A stretch of DNA of 64,000 bases from Lumnitzera littorea (taxonomy: Eukaryota > Streptophyta > Magnoliopsida > Myrtales > Combretaceae). Shown here piece after piece: positions 36,637 to 48,316 of the stretch; position 1 is the stretch's first letter, and the number at the start of each line of letters is the position of its first letter. Where the stretch lies: the NCBI GenBank assembly GCA_024138015.1, contig JAMXBB010000007.1, positions 71,668,932 to 71,732,931 of the forward strand, given 5' to 3'. The position numbers and the translations under genes are program-made. Below the pieces are notes generated by a model, which saw only the letters and a program-made list of their open reading frames with translations, did not search any database and was not told the DNA's origin.

Positions 36637-39067
36637 TGTTAAGCTTGAAATTCGATTTTCTTATTTTAATTTGATTTCCCATTTTTCAATTAATACTAAA
36701 CCTTAACTCATTTAATATTAATCATCAACTAAAGAAATTAAGAAATTCCAGTTTTTTATTTAGAAAAAATTTTTTGGATTCGCTACCCGACTAAAGTTGG
36801 GAAAAAAAAAGAAATCATAATCAATTGGGTGGATTGACTACGATTTGACTATCGATCTTTGATTTCAATTTAAATAAAAAACTAAAGGGTTTCGAATTTG
36901 AGGGCTAACCTATTAAACTCTAATGGCCACCACCATCTATTTATTGAAATTAGGTTTATTCTTTAAATTATAATTTTTTTTTAAAGAAATAATAAAAACT
37001 AAAAGAAAAAAAAAAACCTAAGTTTCTGCATATTTTATCAACACCTTGAAGATACCTATGTATCTGTTAGCTGGGATCAAACAACTGTAGTTCTTTCTAA
37101 AAAAACTTTAGTATATTGGTTGATTTTAATTTTGAAAACCAGCCAAGTTTATATTTTAATTGATTCTGTTTATTTTTAAAAAAATCTAAAAGATGTCCTA
37201 ACTTGTGAGTGATCTTATAAAAAAAAATTCTCTAAAAGTCCTAAAAATTTTTAAAAGGATTTTTTTATTATTAATTTTTATTTTAAAAGTTTTCTATGTG
37301 AAGAAATCCTAAAAAAACTTAATGCTATAAAAACCACCTAAATTAATATATACATATATATATCATTATTATTAAACAACTACCTTTATATAAAAGACTA
37401 AGACCAAAAATAAAATCTCCTAATCTAATATGTGTATATCCACTTATATTACGTTATCAATAATAACTAACTAATGAAATAATAATATAATAATAAATAA
37501 ATAAATAAATAAATAAATAAAAAGAAAGAACCAAACCTTGTTGTTCAGTAAAGGAATTGTAGCATCGATGGCAACTTGGTGTATGCTGTGTTGAATTCAT
37601 TGGTGACCAACAATGGGCAATGGGCTGTTGCGTATCAATGCTAAGGACGTGCGTGGTTCAACTATGGAGTGTGGTAGTGGTGCAGTGGTCGCGTGTTCAG
37701 CCGTACGTGTTTATAGTGGAGTAGACAGCGACGTACTTGTATGTAGGAGTAAGTCACATGTGTAATTGTGTTCAATAGTAAACGTGCACAGTGCTGATTG
37801 TAGATGTGCCCAACCGTAGAAGGAGGACATCGAAGAGGCACTGGTTACAACCGCTACAATGGTGAGAGTGCTACTAGTCAGTCATCGTGAAAGCAGCAAG
37901 TGCAATGAAGTTTACCATACAGTGCAATGTTAGATCGAAAACTTGTATGTATGCTCTGTGGTTGAGCGTGACTGTTGTAGTTGTGTGTTCGTCTGTAGTT
38001 GGGCTTGCTGCTATCATCGGTGCATGAGTCGCTGTTTACGTGTGCAAGGGGATTTGGCCATTCGTACAATAGGCTATCGATAGGAACTGAGATGTGCGTG
38101 CCACTAGTTAGAATCATGTGTGATTCTTATTGTTTGGTTTTACGCTATGGTTGTGTTGAGGTTGAGAGTGAGTCTGTTCATGAGTGAAGTTTGATCGAAT
38201 TGGGGATGGTGTTAGGCGATTGAATGTGGTACCAGAGAGGATGGCAACAGTGTTTGCTGTTGAATGGACGCGTAAGATGCAATGTGCAGTAAAGTGTTGC
38301 AATAGTGTATTGGACATAGCTGTTGTGAAGTTAAACAAGTGAAGAGGACGATGCTGGAGATTATGTTTGGTCGATGGATTGCTATCGTGTTTTGGCGTAG
38401 ACTGTAGCATCTTGTTTTTGGGTTTAGGATCGAGAGAAAGGTGTTTGTTACTGCGTATGAGATTTTATGGATGTACGGCGATAGTGATATTTTGGTCCCA
38501 TCCTCTTAAGAAAAATCTTCCTTCGTACCGCGCAAATCTTATTGATAAGATCCAAAACAAATCTTTTGTATCGATTCGTATCTAATCAAATATGAATCTC
38601 ACAAATATTGGATTCAAAATATTTATTGAGATTTAAAATTAGATTTTTAAAAAAGAAATCACAATGGAATAAAAGATAAAAGACACATGTGCACCTGACG
38701 AGATTCGAACTTATGACTTTAAACTAAATCCGATTCAATACTCCAATGCTTATCCGTTAAACCATTAGCCTGTACCTAAATTTTTAGTATAATTAAATTG
38801 TACTTAAAACACGCAACTCCCTAAAATAATTATTTGAACTGAACTGAACTGAACTAAACTAAAACTAAAACTATTTATCCCTAAAATAATTTACTCTCTA
38901 AAAATTTTTATAATTTTTCTTTTCTCATTTTTTTTATATTTTCATCTTTTTCCAATTTTTATTATTTTTATTTTTTATATTTTTCTTATTTTTGAATTAG
39001 AACCCTATTTTACAGAAAAAAAAAACAAAAACTATAATTACTAAGAGGTAAAAATCCGGTGTCTACA
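36637..39067 (-). repeat. Ogre 5' LTR
   Basis: 2431 bp, TGTTAAGCTTG ... AATCCGGTGTCTACA on the plus strand. It matches 22999-25386 from end to end, including the GC-richer core at about 37560-38480. Short frames at 37878-38585 recur, differently broken, in the 3' LTR and are not genes. Confidence 0.92.
38701..38771 (-). other. tRNA-like segment in the Ogre 5' LTR
   Basis: Minus strand CAGGCTAATGGTTTAACGG (box A-like), then about 50 bases later AGTTCGAATCTCG, in which GTTCGAATC fits the box B core. The matching place in the first Ogre LTR (3434-3497) has the same layout. In the 3' LTR (about 25030-25085) the box B core is deleted. I reject a functional tRNA because no complete cloverleaf can be drawn. 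Confidence 0.45.
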
Positions 39068-40823
39068 GAGTACAATTCATTAAATAAATAGATAAAATGT
39101 GGGAAAAATTATTAAAAAAAATTGATGGACAACCAAGGGACATTTCTTTAGGTGCAACAGCCATTAGGTAAATAAAATTTAGAGAAAAACCCATGTTAAG
39201 ACACCTAAGTTAGTGGATTGCAGTTGTTAGCCTAGGATAAAATATCAAATGACCCTCAAATAATCATATGAAAATACAGACTAAAGTCTAGATCAAAGGC
39301 CGATCATTTGCAAGGTTGGAAAAATATTGAAGCGAGAGAGAGAGTGAAGAAAGAAAATTAAGAAAGTGAAGTACAAAATAAAGAAGGTTAAAGAGTTCCC
39401 ATAGAAAGCAACCAATTAGAAGGGAAACGAGGCCATCAATTAAAGAAGTAAGCAATGCCTAGACTGGACGATAAGGCCTCTCTCCCCTCCGATGGCTAGA
39501 GCTTAAGTTTTTGGTGAGTCGCCGCTGTCCTTGATTTTAACTAAAATTTTAAAAAAGTATTAAACGAATTTCAAAAGTTTTGAAACTAGGTTTTCTTGAG
39601 TATTTTTACGTGAGGAATTCAAATTTCAGAAATTTTGAGTGCTAGTATAAGGTCGTTAAGAAAAATGTCCTGCTCACTAATTTTCAATCAAGTTTTTGAA
39701 AAACCATTTTATGTAATTTTGGCTTGAAATTTTATGGGTATACTCTTAAGATATTTTATTTTGATGTTATGTGATTGGATTGTTAAAATTGAGTTATTGG
39801 ATTTTTTAGAAATTTCCATTTTGCGTAAACAATAAGCTAAAGGTGTTATTTTATTAAGAAGTTTGATTAATTCTTTATAAAATTACGGTACAACCTATAT
39901 TTACCCACATGTCGCAGCTAAAAGTTGTTTATTATAGTTTAAGAATGTTGATTTTTAAGTGAAAATGGGTATTTGGTGGTCTAAGGTCAATTGTCTAAGT
40001 TTTAATGCAATTGTAATTGTTAGATAGTATAATGAGAAATGGTGCAAATGATTGTGGTACTGAGGTGATATTTGCTATTTATGCAGGGTGTTGGATTTCT
40101 AGAAACTCAAGGTAAGTTGGAGATTATGTGATATAGTAAGATTTAAAGGCAATAGCAACGTCAAAAACTGTATCAGAAAGTAAGTTAGAATGTAATCCGG
40201 TAATGAATAACATGAACACACTAAAATTGGATCTAAGTCAGAAAGTGGTTTATATTTAGACTCTACATCCTTATCAAAGTCAAAACATAAGTCAAAAACC
40301 AATTGGACAATAACTTATACTGGAATGCCAATTCAAAACCTAAGTCGGAAACTCAGTTAGAAAGTAGTTTAATGGAAGAAGTTAAATGTAGAAGTAACCA
40401 GAAGTCTGGTCAGAAGATAGTTGGAACTGAATATTAGATCACTTGGAGCTAAAGAGTGAATCAGAAAGTCACGTACTTATAACCTCTAAGAATTTACTAT
40501 AGTTAGAACCTAGGTCGGAAACTTATTGAGCAACAATATAAGCTAAAATACCAAGTTAGAACCTTGGTTAGAACTTACACTACTTAATTAATACCTAATA
40601 AAAATCTTGGAAAACTCACTTAACTCAACTAAAGAACATATTCAAATGTCAAAATGAAATCTTATGTTATATATTGGATGGAAACTAAAGAAGTTACATT
40701 AAATTTTAGGGGTAATAAAGGAAGAAGAGAACGACACGCAAAGAGAATGAGCATCGATATTCAGATAATTGTGATTAATGCTTTGTAGCATTTAGGAGTA
40801 TTTTAAAGTACTTGGAGCCCTTG
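39068..40823 (-). mobile_element. Solo LTR copy B, middle segment (2 of 3)
   Basis: Lies between the Ogre and chromovirus insertions. The GC-richer stretch at about 39460-39530 corresponds, in reverse complement, to the GGCCGGCGGCAATTGGGCGG region of copy C (about 62590) and to about 21215-21330 of copy A. It begins with the second GAGTA copy of the Ogre target duplication. No gene seen. Confidence 0.65.
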
Positions 40824-41685
40824 TGTTGGAAACCGTAACCAAGAATAGACAAGGCCAATCGCTGGATGGGTCCAAACTTGCAAAAAGCTCGAAAAGGATT
40901 AATGGGGAAAGTGCGAAAAGGAGATAAATGATGAATGGAACAATAAGCAAAACCCATAAACAGCTCTAGAGGATATGACGCACTAATGGAACTTTCAAGG
41001 ACTTACGGCACAATTTAATATAACGCATGAATCGGTCTGGTGAGGTTACTCACTACTTAGCCTTGCTTAAGGGTTAGGATAAGAGTGATGCCGAGAGTAA
41101 ATAAACATTATTTACACAAGGAAGAAAATACTCTAAGTGTATAGTAATGAAGATCCGATCTCCTTAACAGTTATAAGTACAAGAGTATTTATACCTATAA
41201 GTTAAGGTAACTTGCCTAAAAAGGAAAAGAGAAAAAAGGGCATTTCCTAAAAAATCAATGTATAAGATACAAAAGAGTAAAAATGAATATACAAGAAAAA
41301 CAATCATTGGTGCAACGGATTCTGCACTAGATACTGTATACGCAATGATGCTACATTGGCAAGGTTATTAAAAGATACAGACAAAAAAGTATGAATATAT
41401 GGCTTGTCCAAGCAGGAATGGCTTAGTCAATCCGAAGTCTCTCTTTCTTAGCTTCTCGGCAAGGAAGATGTCGAGTAATTAGTCTGCTTAGGCACTAGTG
41501 AGTAATCTTCAATTCAATGCGCTATAGAAAGATGGGCAATCATATGACTCGACATGAAGGGTAACTTGGCAAGGAAGTACTCGGCTTCAGCAAGGGTCGG
41601 TTGGAACAAAAGGATTCGTCATTCCAATCCCCCTAGTCCTCTGGTTCGGTTGCGGGTCAAAGGTTCGGTAGCCTAATTCCCATCA
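40824..41685 (-). repeat. Chromovirus 3' LTR
   Basis: 862 bp, TGTTGGAAACC ... TTCCCATCA on the plus strand. It is closely similar throughout to 46282-47143, sharing for example CGAAAAGGATTAATG and AACAATCATTGGTGCAACG. The integrase reading frame ends 13 bases inside it. Confidence 0.92.
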
Positions 41686-42900
41686 TTCCCACTGGGTTTT
41701 TTTGGATTTGGGATCAAATCCACATGGTGTTCACTTAGTTCTCCATTAGGGTGATATGGACTAAGGTTGGCAATGTTGAAGGCATCAGAAACCCCATAGT
41801 CCCTGGGCAATTCTAACCTGTAGGCATTATCATTGATCTTCTGGAGGATTCTAAAAGGTCCTTCCACTCTTGTAGATAATTTGTTCCTCCTCTTGTTCAA
41901 AAATCATTCCTTGCTAAGGTACAGCCATACTAAGTCTCCCAACTAAAATTATTTAGCTGTTCTACCCTTGGTCTTTTCTCACATTCTTCTAGCAGCTTAG
42001 TCAATGTGTCAAGTGACCTTGTCATAGATGTGCTGAAGGGATTGTGTTGAAGGGATTGTGCTCTAGCCAATGCGTCAGGGTCCTTTTACACCGGTACTGG
42101 TACAGGGGCATAGTCAAAGGGTAACTCGGGATTGAACCCATAGACTACCTTGAAGGGAGTCTGCCTAGTAATGTCATGTACTATTAGGTTATAGGCAAAC
42201 TCGACCACTAGCAAGCAAACGTCCCAATCAGCCAAGTTCTTGCTTACTATGGCTTAGAGCAATGACCCCAAAGTACAATTAACCACCTCTGTTTAGCCAT
42301 TAGTTTGGGGGTAACATGAGGTATTAAAGAGTAATTTAGTTTCCAGCTAACACTAAAGGGTTCTCAAGAAATGGCTCAAGAACTTCGAGTCTCTGTCGAA
42401 TATTACACTTCTCAACACGTCGTGTATTTATACAATCTCCTGTAAGAAAAGAGAAGCAATAGCCCAAGCATCATTAGTTTTAGTGTAAGGCACAAAGTTT
42501 GCCATCTTACTAAACCTATCCACAACAACCATTACAAAATCTTTTCCTTGGGCAATTCGCGACAATCCGAGAATAAAGTCCATGCTTAATTCGATCCACG
42601 GCTTCGTTTGGATAGATAGGGACATTACTCTCCCTTGCTCGGCTCGGCACTTAGTCATCTTGCATACAGCATAACTTTCGACCACTCGATGTACATCTCT
42701 CTTCGTTTGCAGCCAAAAGAACTAGTCATCCAATAGTTCACAAGTCTTCCTCTCTCCAAAATGTTCAACGAGACCTCTACTGTAGGCATCCTAGATTAGC
42801 AACTCCCTTAGTGAGCAAATCAGTACGTATAATTTTCTACCTCGAAACAAGTAGCCATCCTCTACACAATACTCGTCCACTGCCCTCCCAGCGACACATC
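41673..42900 (-). pseudogene. Chromovirus integrase remnant
   Basis: 42685-42428 carries the end of the HHCC finger (VCKMTKCRAEQGR) and the start of the core, KPWIELSMDFILGL (first catalytic D) and VMVVVDRFSKMANFVPYTKT. 42427-41901 continues in broken frames. 41900-41673 is the C-terminal part, NKLSTRVEGPFRILQKINDN, AYRLELPRDYGV and FNIANLSPYHPNGE, ending 26 residues after SPY. The stop codon at 41673 lies inside the 3' LTR and the purine-rich tract lies within the coding sequence, a layout known from CRM-type chromoviruses. Confidence 0.88.
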
Positions 42901-44160
42901 ACGAAATTATGGGTCCAAAGGATAGATCCTCAGAGTACTATTCTTTGATACTTGCAAACCCAAACAGTTTGGCCTATAGTTCTAATAAAACTACATATCT
43001 CCTCAAAAGAGCATTTACAACTATGTTGCTTTTTCCCTACTTGTACTTTATTACAAAATTGAATCCTTCAAGGAATTCAACCCATCTCGCTTGCCGCTTC
43101 GACAACTTGGTCTGACCTCAAAGGTACCTCAGCTATTCATGTTCCATATATATGACAAATTCTCTCGACAATAAATAATGTTGCCATACTTGTATTGCTT
43201 GGATCAATGCCAAAAATTCCTTGTCATACACAGAGTAATTCAGCTGTGGTCCTCAGAGTTTCTTACTGTAGAAGGCAATTGGTCGACCTTCTTACACTAG
43301 GACTAATATCAAGGTAGAGATTAATCTCTTTTATCTTAGCAAAACTCCTCTCCTCCTTTTATCCCCATCGGAAGTCAGTGTTCTTCTTTGTTAACTCGGT
43401 GAGTAGTATAATGAGGATGCTGAAATTCCTAATGAACCTTTTGTAAAACAAAGCCAATCCATGGAAACTTCTCACATTAACATAAGTAATAGGAGTTGGC
43501 CGCTTGCCAATTACTCGGATCTTTTCATCATCAACTTACAAGCCTCCTCCACTAACTACATAACCCAAGAATACAACTTCTTCTTGGCAAAAGCAACATT
43601 TCTTTAGATTGACGAATAGTCTCTCAACACGAAGGATGTCCAGGACTGCTCTGAGATGTTCACAATGACTCGGCATGTTAGCACTGTAGATCAGGATGTC
43701 GTCAAAGTACACCACGATACACTTCTCTATGAGATGTCTCAGCACATGGTTCATTAGCCTTATGAAAGTGCTTAGGGCATTCGACAAGCCGAAGGGCATG
43801 ACCATCTATTTGTAAAGTCCATGTCAAGTCTTGAATGTAATCTTCCACTAGTCTCCTAGCTTCAGGCGGATTTGATGATAGCTGGATTTAAGATCAATCT
43901 TGCTGATAATCTTAGCTCCATTGAGTTCATCCAACATGTCATCTAACCTCGGAATTGGATACTTGTATTTGATCGTGATCTTGTTCATAACTTGACTATC
44001 TACATACATTCGCCAGGTTCCATCCTTCTTCGATACTAGAAGCGTAAGCACAGCATAAGGGCTAAGACTCTCTCTTACATAGCCTCTCTCCAGCAACTCA
44101 TTGACTTGACATTGGAATTTAGAAGCCTGCTCGAGATTCATTCAATAAGCTGACTTATTT
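42901..44160 (-). pseudogene. Chromovirus reverse transcriptase and RNase H
   Basis: 44141-43848 reads the RT fingers and palm, with VNELLERGYVRESLSPYAVL, VSKKDGTWRMYVDSQVMNKI and ISKIDLKSSYHQIR (first catalytic D). 43805-43536 reads VMPFGLSNALSTFIRLMNHV and VVYFDDILIYS (the YFDD catalytic box), then FLGYVVSGGGL. 43535-42901 continues through the connection (RSFHGLALFYKRFIRNFS) into RNase H with many stops. The two RT parts lie in different frames, with a break near 43806-43848. Confidence 0.92.
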
Positions 44161-44542
44161 AACTGTGCAACACTAGATACTAAGTCAATGCAGTACTTTA
44201 TGCCTCGAGTTGAGGGCAATCTCTCAAGTAACTGTTTTAGAAACAGGTCAACATATTCATCTAGCAACTCCTTGATTTCCTAGGGTAACTCAGCCCGCTC
44301 CTTCATTTCCAATAGTCGCCTAACCAACAAGAGGGTCAGCTCATTAGCATTGATGGCCTCTCGAAGCTCGGCTCTACTCATCACTAGAGCCTTCTTCGAT
44401 CTGTAAGCAAGTTTCGTCTACAACTTATTAACTTCTCTCGATGGCATCAGATTTAACATGATCTTCCAGTCATCCTTCTCAAACATATACGTGTTCTTAT
44501 AGTCATCATGTATAACTCTCCTATTAAACAACCACGGTCTAC

Positions 44543-44863
44543 CTAGTAACATGTGGAAAGCATATATAGGTAGTACGTCATAGAGAATCTAGTGATCAGT
44601 AGTGGTATTTGTCGAATAACATGTAATGCTCCTTTCTCACTTAACCAATGCAACTCATACGGCCTCAAACGTGCAACAGTCGATAACTTTAATTTTGAAA
44701 CAAGATCGACTAATGCCACATTGGTGCGGCTTCCACTATCTACGATGAGGGCGCACACCTGATCGCACACCTGATCATTCACCTTACAAGTGGTATGGAA
44801 TAAATTCTCTCTCTGCTCCTCCTCTCGTGAAGGTTCCATGTTCATAGTGCATCGGACAACCAT
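44543..44863 (-). pseudogene. Chromovirus protease region
   Basis: Reads NLFHTTCKVNDQVCDQVCAL, then IVDSGSRTNVALVDLVSKLK (protease active site D-S-G), LRPYELHWLSEKGALHV and a decayed end. A short tandem duplication (GATCGCACACCTGATC at about 44748-44775) adds residues before the active site. The GRPW motif that should follow is not in frame. Confidence 0.82.
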
Positions 44864-45009
44864 GAGTCACTTATGCAAATCCTCAGCAAACATGTCCTCC
44901 TCAATCAACTCTTTCTCGGTATTTTCTTTTTCAGCAAGAACCACCTCCTCCTCGAGTTCCTCATCCGTACTCTCTACTTCTAGCTTTGAGACTTCTCCCT
45001 TAATGACCA

Positions 45010-46240
45010 TCGTTCTTTGGTTCGAGCACTAAGCAGCCATATATCCGAACCCTTGGCACTTGAAACATTTGATCTGGCTCATCTTCCTTCCAAACCTTTA
45101 CCCCTTCCCATAAGTTTAAGTCGGCACTTCATTGTCAGATCGGCCTTTCTACTCGGCTCGAACATTAGCTCTTTTGCTCAGGTCGGTACTTAGCAGAGTT
45201 TGATGACTTCCCTGTCCGGGTGGACTAGTCGGCGTTCTAGTCGGCACTCGCCCCTTTCTTTGCCTCTACACTTGTTGGGCGATTCTAACAACTTCATGCA
45301 TTGTGGTGAATCATTGAAGCTCCACAATGTCTCAAATGTCTCCTCTCAACCCAGTAATGAATCTTAAGGCAATTCAAGCTAATGGTTCCTCCACTTCACA
45401 ACGTATCATAAGTATTTGAAATTCTTAAACATACTTGTCAACAGTTCAGCCTCCTTGTCTCAACTCCTGAAGCTGAGTGAAAGTATCTTAGAGATAAGTT
45501 TCCAGCATGAACTTATTTCTGAGCACTCTCTTCATCTTGGGCTAAGTGTTAATCTCTCAGTAGCTCTCTCGTCTTCTCATGGCTTGAAAATTCTTCCATC
45601 ACATAGCGGCATATCCGGAGAACTCAACAGCAGCAGTTCTCACCTTCTCATAATCATCATATTGATAGTAATCAAACACACGCTCCACCTTCTCTTCCCA
45701 ATCTAAATACTCATCAGCATTCCCAAATCCATTGAAACTCGAAATCCGAAACTTCACATGGTCATATGCTCTGGGGATTAGTACACGCTCTTCTTCAAAA
45801 TACTCTTCTTCCTCTTCATCAAGCTCTCTCGGGTCTATCCTTCGCCTTACTCGTTCGCCAACTCCTCCACCTCAAATGAATCGAGCTGGGTTCTAACCTC
45901 TAACAAGTTGAGCAACTTGGGGAGTGTTTTGCGTGGCCTTAGTAGATTGACAAGACAACACATGAACAACTTAAGTCAAATCTACTAAGTGGTTAACTAC
46001 CTCATTAAGTGTTTCATCAATGCTTTTGGGAGTTCCCTAAGACTATTGTCTATGGTGGATAACTCTACTGGCATCACTAGTACCAACATTCATACTTAGG
46101 TCTATCATTTTTCCTCACAGATTCAAAGCTCAAACAAACACTTCGAGAAATTAATAGTTTACAACATAGCAGTCCAATGAACAAAGTAACTTGCTCTATT
46201 TCATACACATAAAACAAAGTATTACAAAACTTCAAGAAGA
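45010..46240 (-). pseudogene. Chromovirus gag remnant
   Basis: At about 45072-45028 the minus strand gives CFKCQGFGYMAA, a stop, then CSN: a CCHC zinc knuckle whose histidine is replaced by Y and which is broken by a stop. An acidic linker follows (ELEEEVVLAEKENTEKELIE). Upstream, to about 46100, are gag-like fragments in several frames. Plus-strand frames here (44790-45032, 45416-45706) are antisense shadows. Confidence 0.65.
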
Positions 46241-46260
46241 ACTACTATAGTTCACACGAA

Positions 46261-46281
46261 ACCTTCACTCTAATATCAAGA
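46261..46281 (-). other. Chromovirus primer-binding site
   Basis: Minus strand TCTTGATATTAGAGTGAAGG, a decayed form of TTGGTATCAGAGC, directly after the LTR end at 46282. It implies a tRNA-Met primer. Confidence 0.65.
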
Positions 46282-47143
46282 TATTGCAAACCGTAATCAA
46301 GAATAGACATGGCCAGTCGCTGGATGGGTTCAAGTTTGCAAAAAACTCGAAAAGGATTAATGAGGAAAGTGCAAAAAGGGGGATAAATGATGAATGGAAT
46401 AGTAAGCAATACCCACAAATAGCTCCAGAGAATATGATACACTAATGGAACTTCTGAAGACTCATGGCACAATTTGATATGATGCATGAATCAATTTAGT
46501 GAGATTACTCGCTACCTAACCTTACTCAAGGGTTAGGATAAAAGTGATACCAAGAGTAAACAAACAGTATTTACACAAAGAAGAAAATACTCCAAGTGTA
46601 TATTAATGATAATCCGATCTCCTCAACAGTTACAAATACAAAGGTATTTATACCCATAAGTTAGGGCAACTTACCTAAAAAGGAAAAGATAGAAAGGGCA
46701 TTTCTTAAGGAAGTAATGTACAAGATACAAAAGGGTAAAAATGAATATACAAGAAAAACAATCATTGGTGCAACGAATTTTACACATGATACTGTACACG
46801 TAGAGATGCTACATTGGCGAGGTTGTTAGAAGATACAAACAAAAAAGTACAGACAGATGGCTTGTCCAAGTAAGGATAGCTTAGTCAATCCGGAGTCTCT
46901 CTTTCTCGACTTCTCAGCAAGAAAGATGCTAAGTAATTGGTCAACTCAGGCGCTAGTGAGTAATCTTCAATTTGATGTACTATAGAAAGATAGGCAGTCA
47001 TATAGCTTAACATGTAGGGTAATTTGGTAAAAAAGTACTCGGTCTCGGCAGAGATTGTTTGGAATAAAAGAATTCGTCATGCCAGTTCCTCTAATCCTCA
47101 GGCTTGGCTGTGGGTCAAAGGTCCGATAGCTTGATTTCTATCA
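46282..47143 (-). repeat. Chromovirus 5' LTR
   Basis: 862 bp, TATTGCAAACCG ... TTTCTATCA on the plus strand; the inner TG has decayed to TA. A minus-strand TATA box (TATAAATA, 46645-46652) is matched at the same position of the other LTR (about 41187) and is the likely element promoter. Confidence 0.92.
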
Positions 47144-48316
47144 CTTTTTTATGGTTTTAGTTTGTGATTGCAATGTATTTGTTTGTACGTATACTTTGCA
47201 TGTGCTTATGTATTACTTTGCTGCTACTGTGGGAGTTGAGCTCCATGATGTAGTTATGTTGTATATTTTGTCTTGTTTGGCTTATCTAAATTAGTTGATT
47301 ACTCTAAAATTGAATTAATTGAAACTTAACCAAACTTCTAACCTGACATGCATTGTAACTCACTAAAAGTAACAACTAGGATTCTCAAATCAAATATAGA
47401 CCCCTTTGATGAGGATAGTTGAAATGATCATTTTCTCATCTTTAGTCGAACTAAATGATAAGAGAGGAGGTCATAACAAAGTTAAGGGTTACGACTTGAA
47501 GGGAGTTTCAAGCAGAGGGTGTTCTTTATCGTACAAGCCTCGGTTTGATTTCTATTCATAAGTGTACAATGTCAAACTCCTCAACCTAAATTTGAGTGAG
47601 CATAATTTCTCTAATCTCACGACAAACCAAATAATGTTGGGCGATAGCATTTGCTTATGTATGCATTACATCTAAGTAACTTGGTTGAGAACCTTGAATG
47701 TTTTTTTGCTAAATGCACATTAATGTCTCCATCCCACTTATTGAGCAAGTTATCTCTTATTCTCTTATAGTTGTTTTGCAGGTTCTAAATAGATTTACAA
47801 GCATACCACCTAACATTAGAAGACCAAAAAAGGGGGATGGGAAGTAAGGATCAAGAAGATTTGATTAAACTTTTATTCTAATTGTTGATTTTATTAATTT
47901 TTAAGAAAACTACTAGGGTCTCCTTGTATGATCCTCTAGTTTTCCACTATTGATGTGTATACTGCATATTGTAAACCTATGGACTTCTAGTAACCTCTTC
48001 TTAGACTTGTTATTTTTTCTACGCAAATATTATTTTTTTAAAAATTATAAATTTTGAAATTTTTTTGTTGAAGTATCACTAACCAAACTTAATTCTTTTG
48101 GAAAAGATTTCGTTATAAACTTGTTTCTAACAATCATTGTTAAAGATTACCCAACAAGTTTATAACAGACATATACAAAATTAAATGCTTCAAAGTAGTT
48201 GAGTTAGGTTTGTCTTGTGTGAACTAAGTCTACAATAGCAACTGTGAGATCAGCTTTTGTCTTAGAATCATTTACACAGCAGGACTGTTGTAACTCTAAC
48301 TCTTTGGGACGTGACA
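47144..48316 (-). mobile_element. Solo LTR copy B, 5'-terminal segment (3 of 3)
   Basis: The minus strand starts TGTCACGTCCCAAAGAGTTA and proceeds through CAACAGTCCTGCTGTGTAAA, ATTCTAAGACAAAAGCTGAT and CGTGAGATTAGAGAAATT, the same blocks in the same order as copy C (60029 onwards). A further stretch at about 47600-47345 matches the copy C region 60690-60930. Followed on the right by ACATG (48317-48321), the partner of GCATG at 22640-22644. Confidence 0.82.

Larger units (their letters stand above)
22999..39067 (-). mobile_element. Ogre/Tat-type Gypsy retrotransposon, 16 kb
   Basis: Complete from LTR to LTR, with a perfect 5-bp target duplication GAGTA at 22994-22998 and 39068-39072. In element order: 5' LTR (39067-36637), tRNA-Arg-type PBS (36633-36615), leader, ORF1 (36039 to about 34640), gag (about 34320-33100), protease (about 32920-31900), integrase (about 27920-27212), an 80-bp tandem array, PPT (25401-25387) and 3' LTR (25386-22999). 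ORF1 before gag, long LTRs, the tRNA-Arg PBS and tandem repeats in the 3' non-coding part are hallmarks of Ogre/Tat. Reverse transcriptase and RNase H are missing, and an Athila-like fragment occupies that place. It sits inside solo LTR copy B. Confidence 0.92.
40824..47143 (-). mobile_element. Chromovirus (Ty3/Gypsy) retrotransposon
   Basis: 6320-bp minus-strand element with two LTRs of identical length (862 bp), a tRNA-Met-like PBS, gag, protease, RT, RNase H and integrase remnants in Gypsy order. Flanks CCTTG (40819-40823) and CTTTT (47144-47148) match at three of five positions, so the target duplication is decayed or misplaced by a base or two. It is inserted in solo LTR copy B, whose sequence resumes on the other side. 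Coding regions carry stops throughout. I see no chromodomain after the integrase, as in chromovirus lineages such as CRM. Confidence 0.9.

Noticed and set aside
38690..38775. Functional tRNA gene
   Set aside because: Box A and B-like motifs are present, but I cannot draw acceptor and anticodon stems, and the copy at 25030-25085 has lost box B.
45416..45706. 96-codon plus-strand frame
   Set aside because: Antisense to the chromovirus gag remnant; no family signature.
47198..47202. GCATG near 47200 as the right target duplication of solo LTR B
   Set aside because: Sequence right of it is still LTR B (it matches copy C), and hAT coding resumes only after ACATG at 48317-48321.
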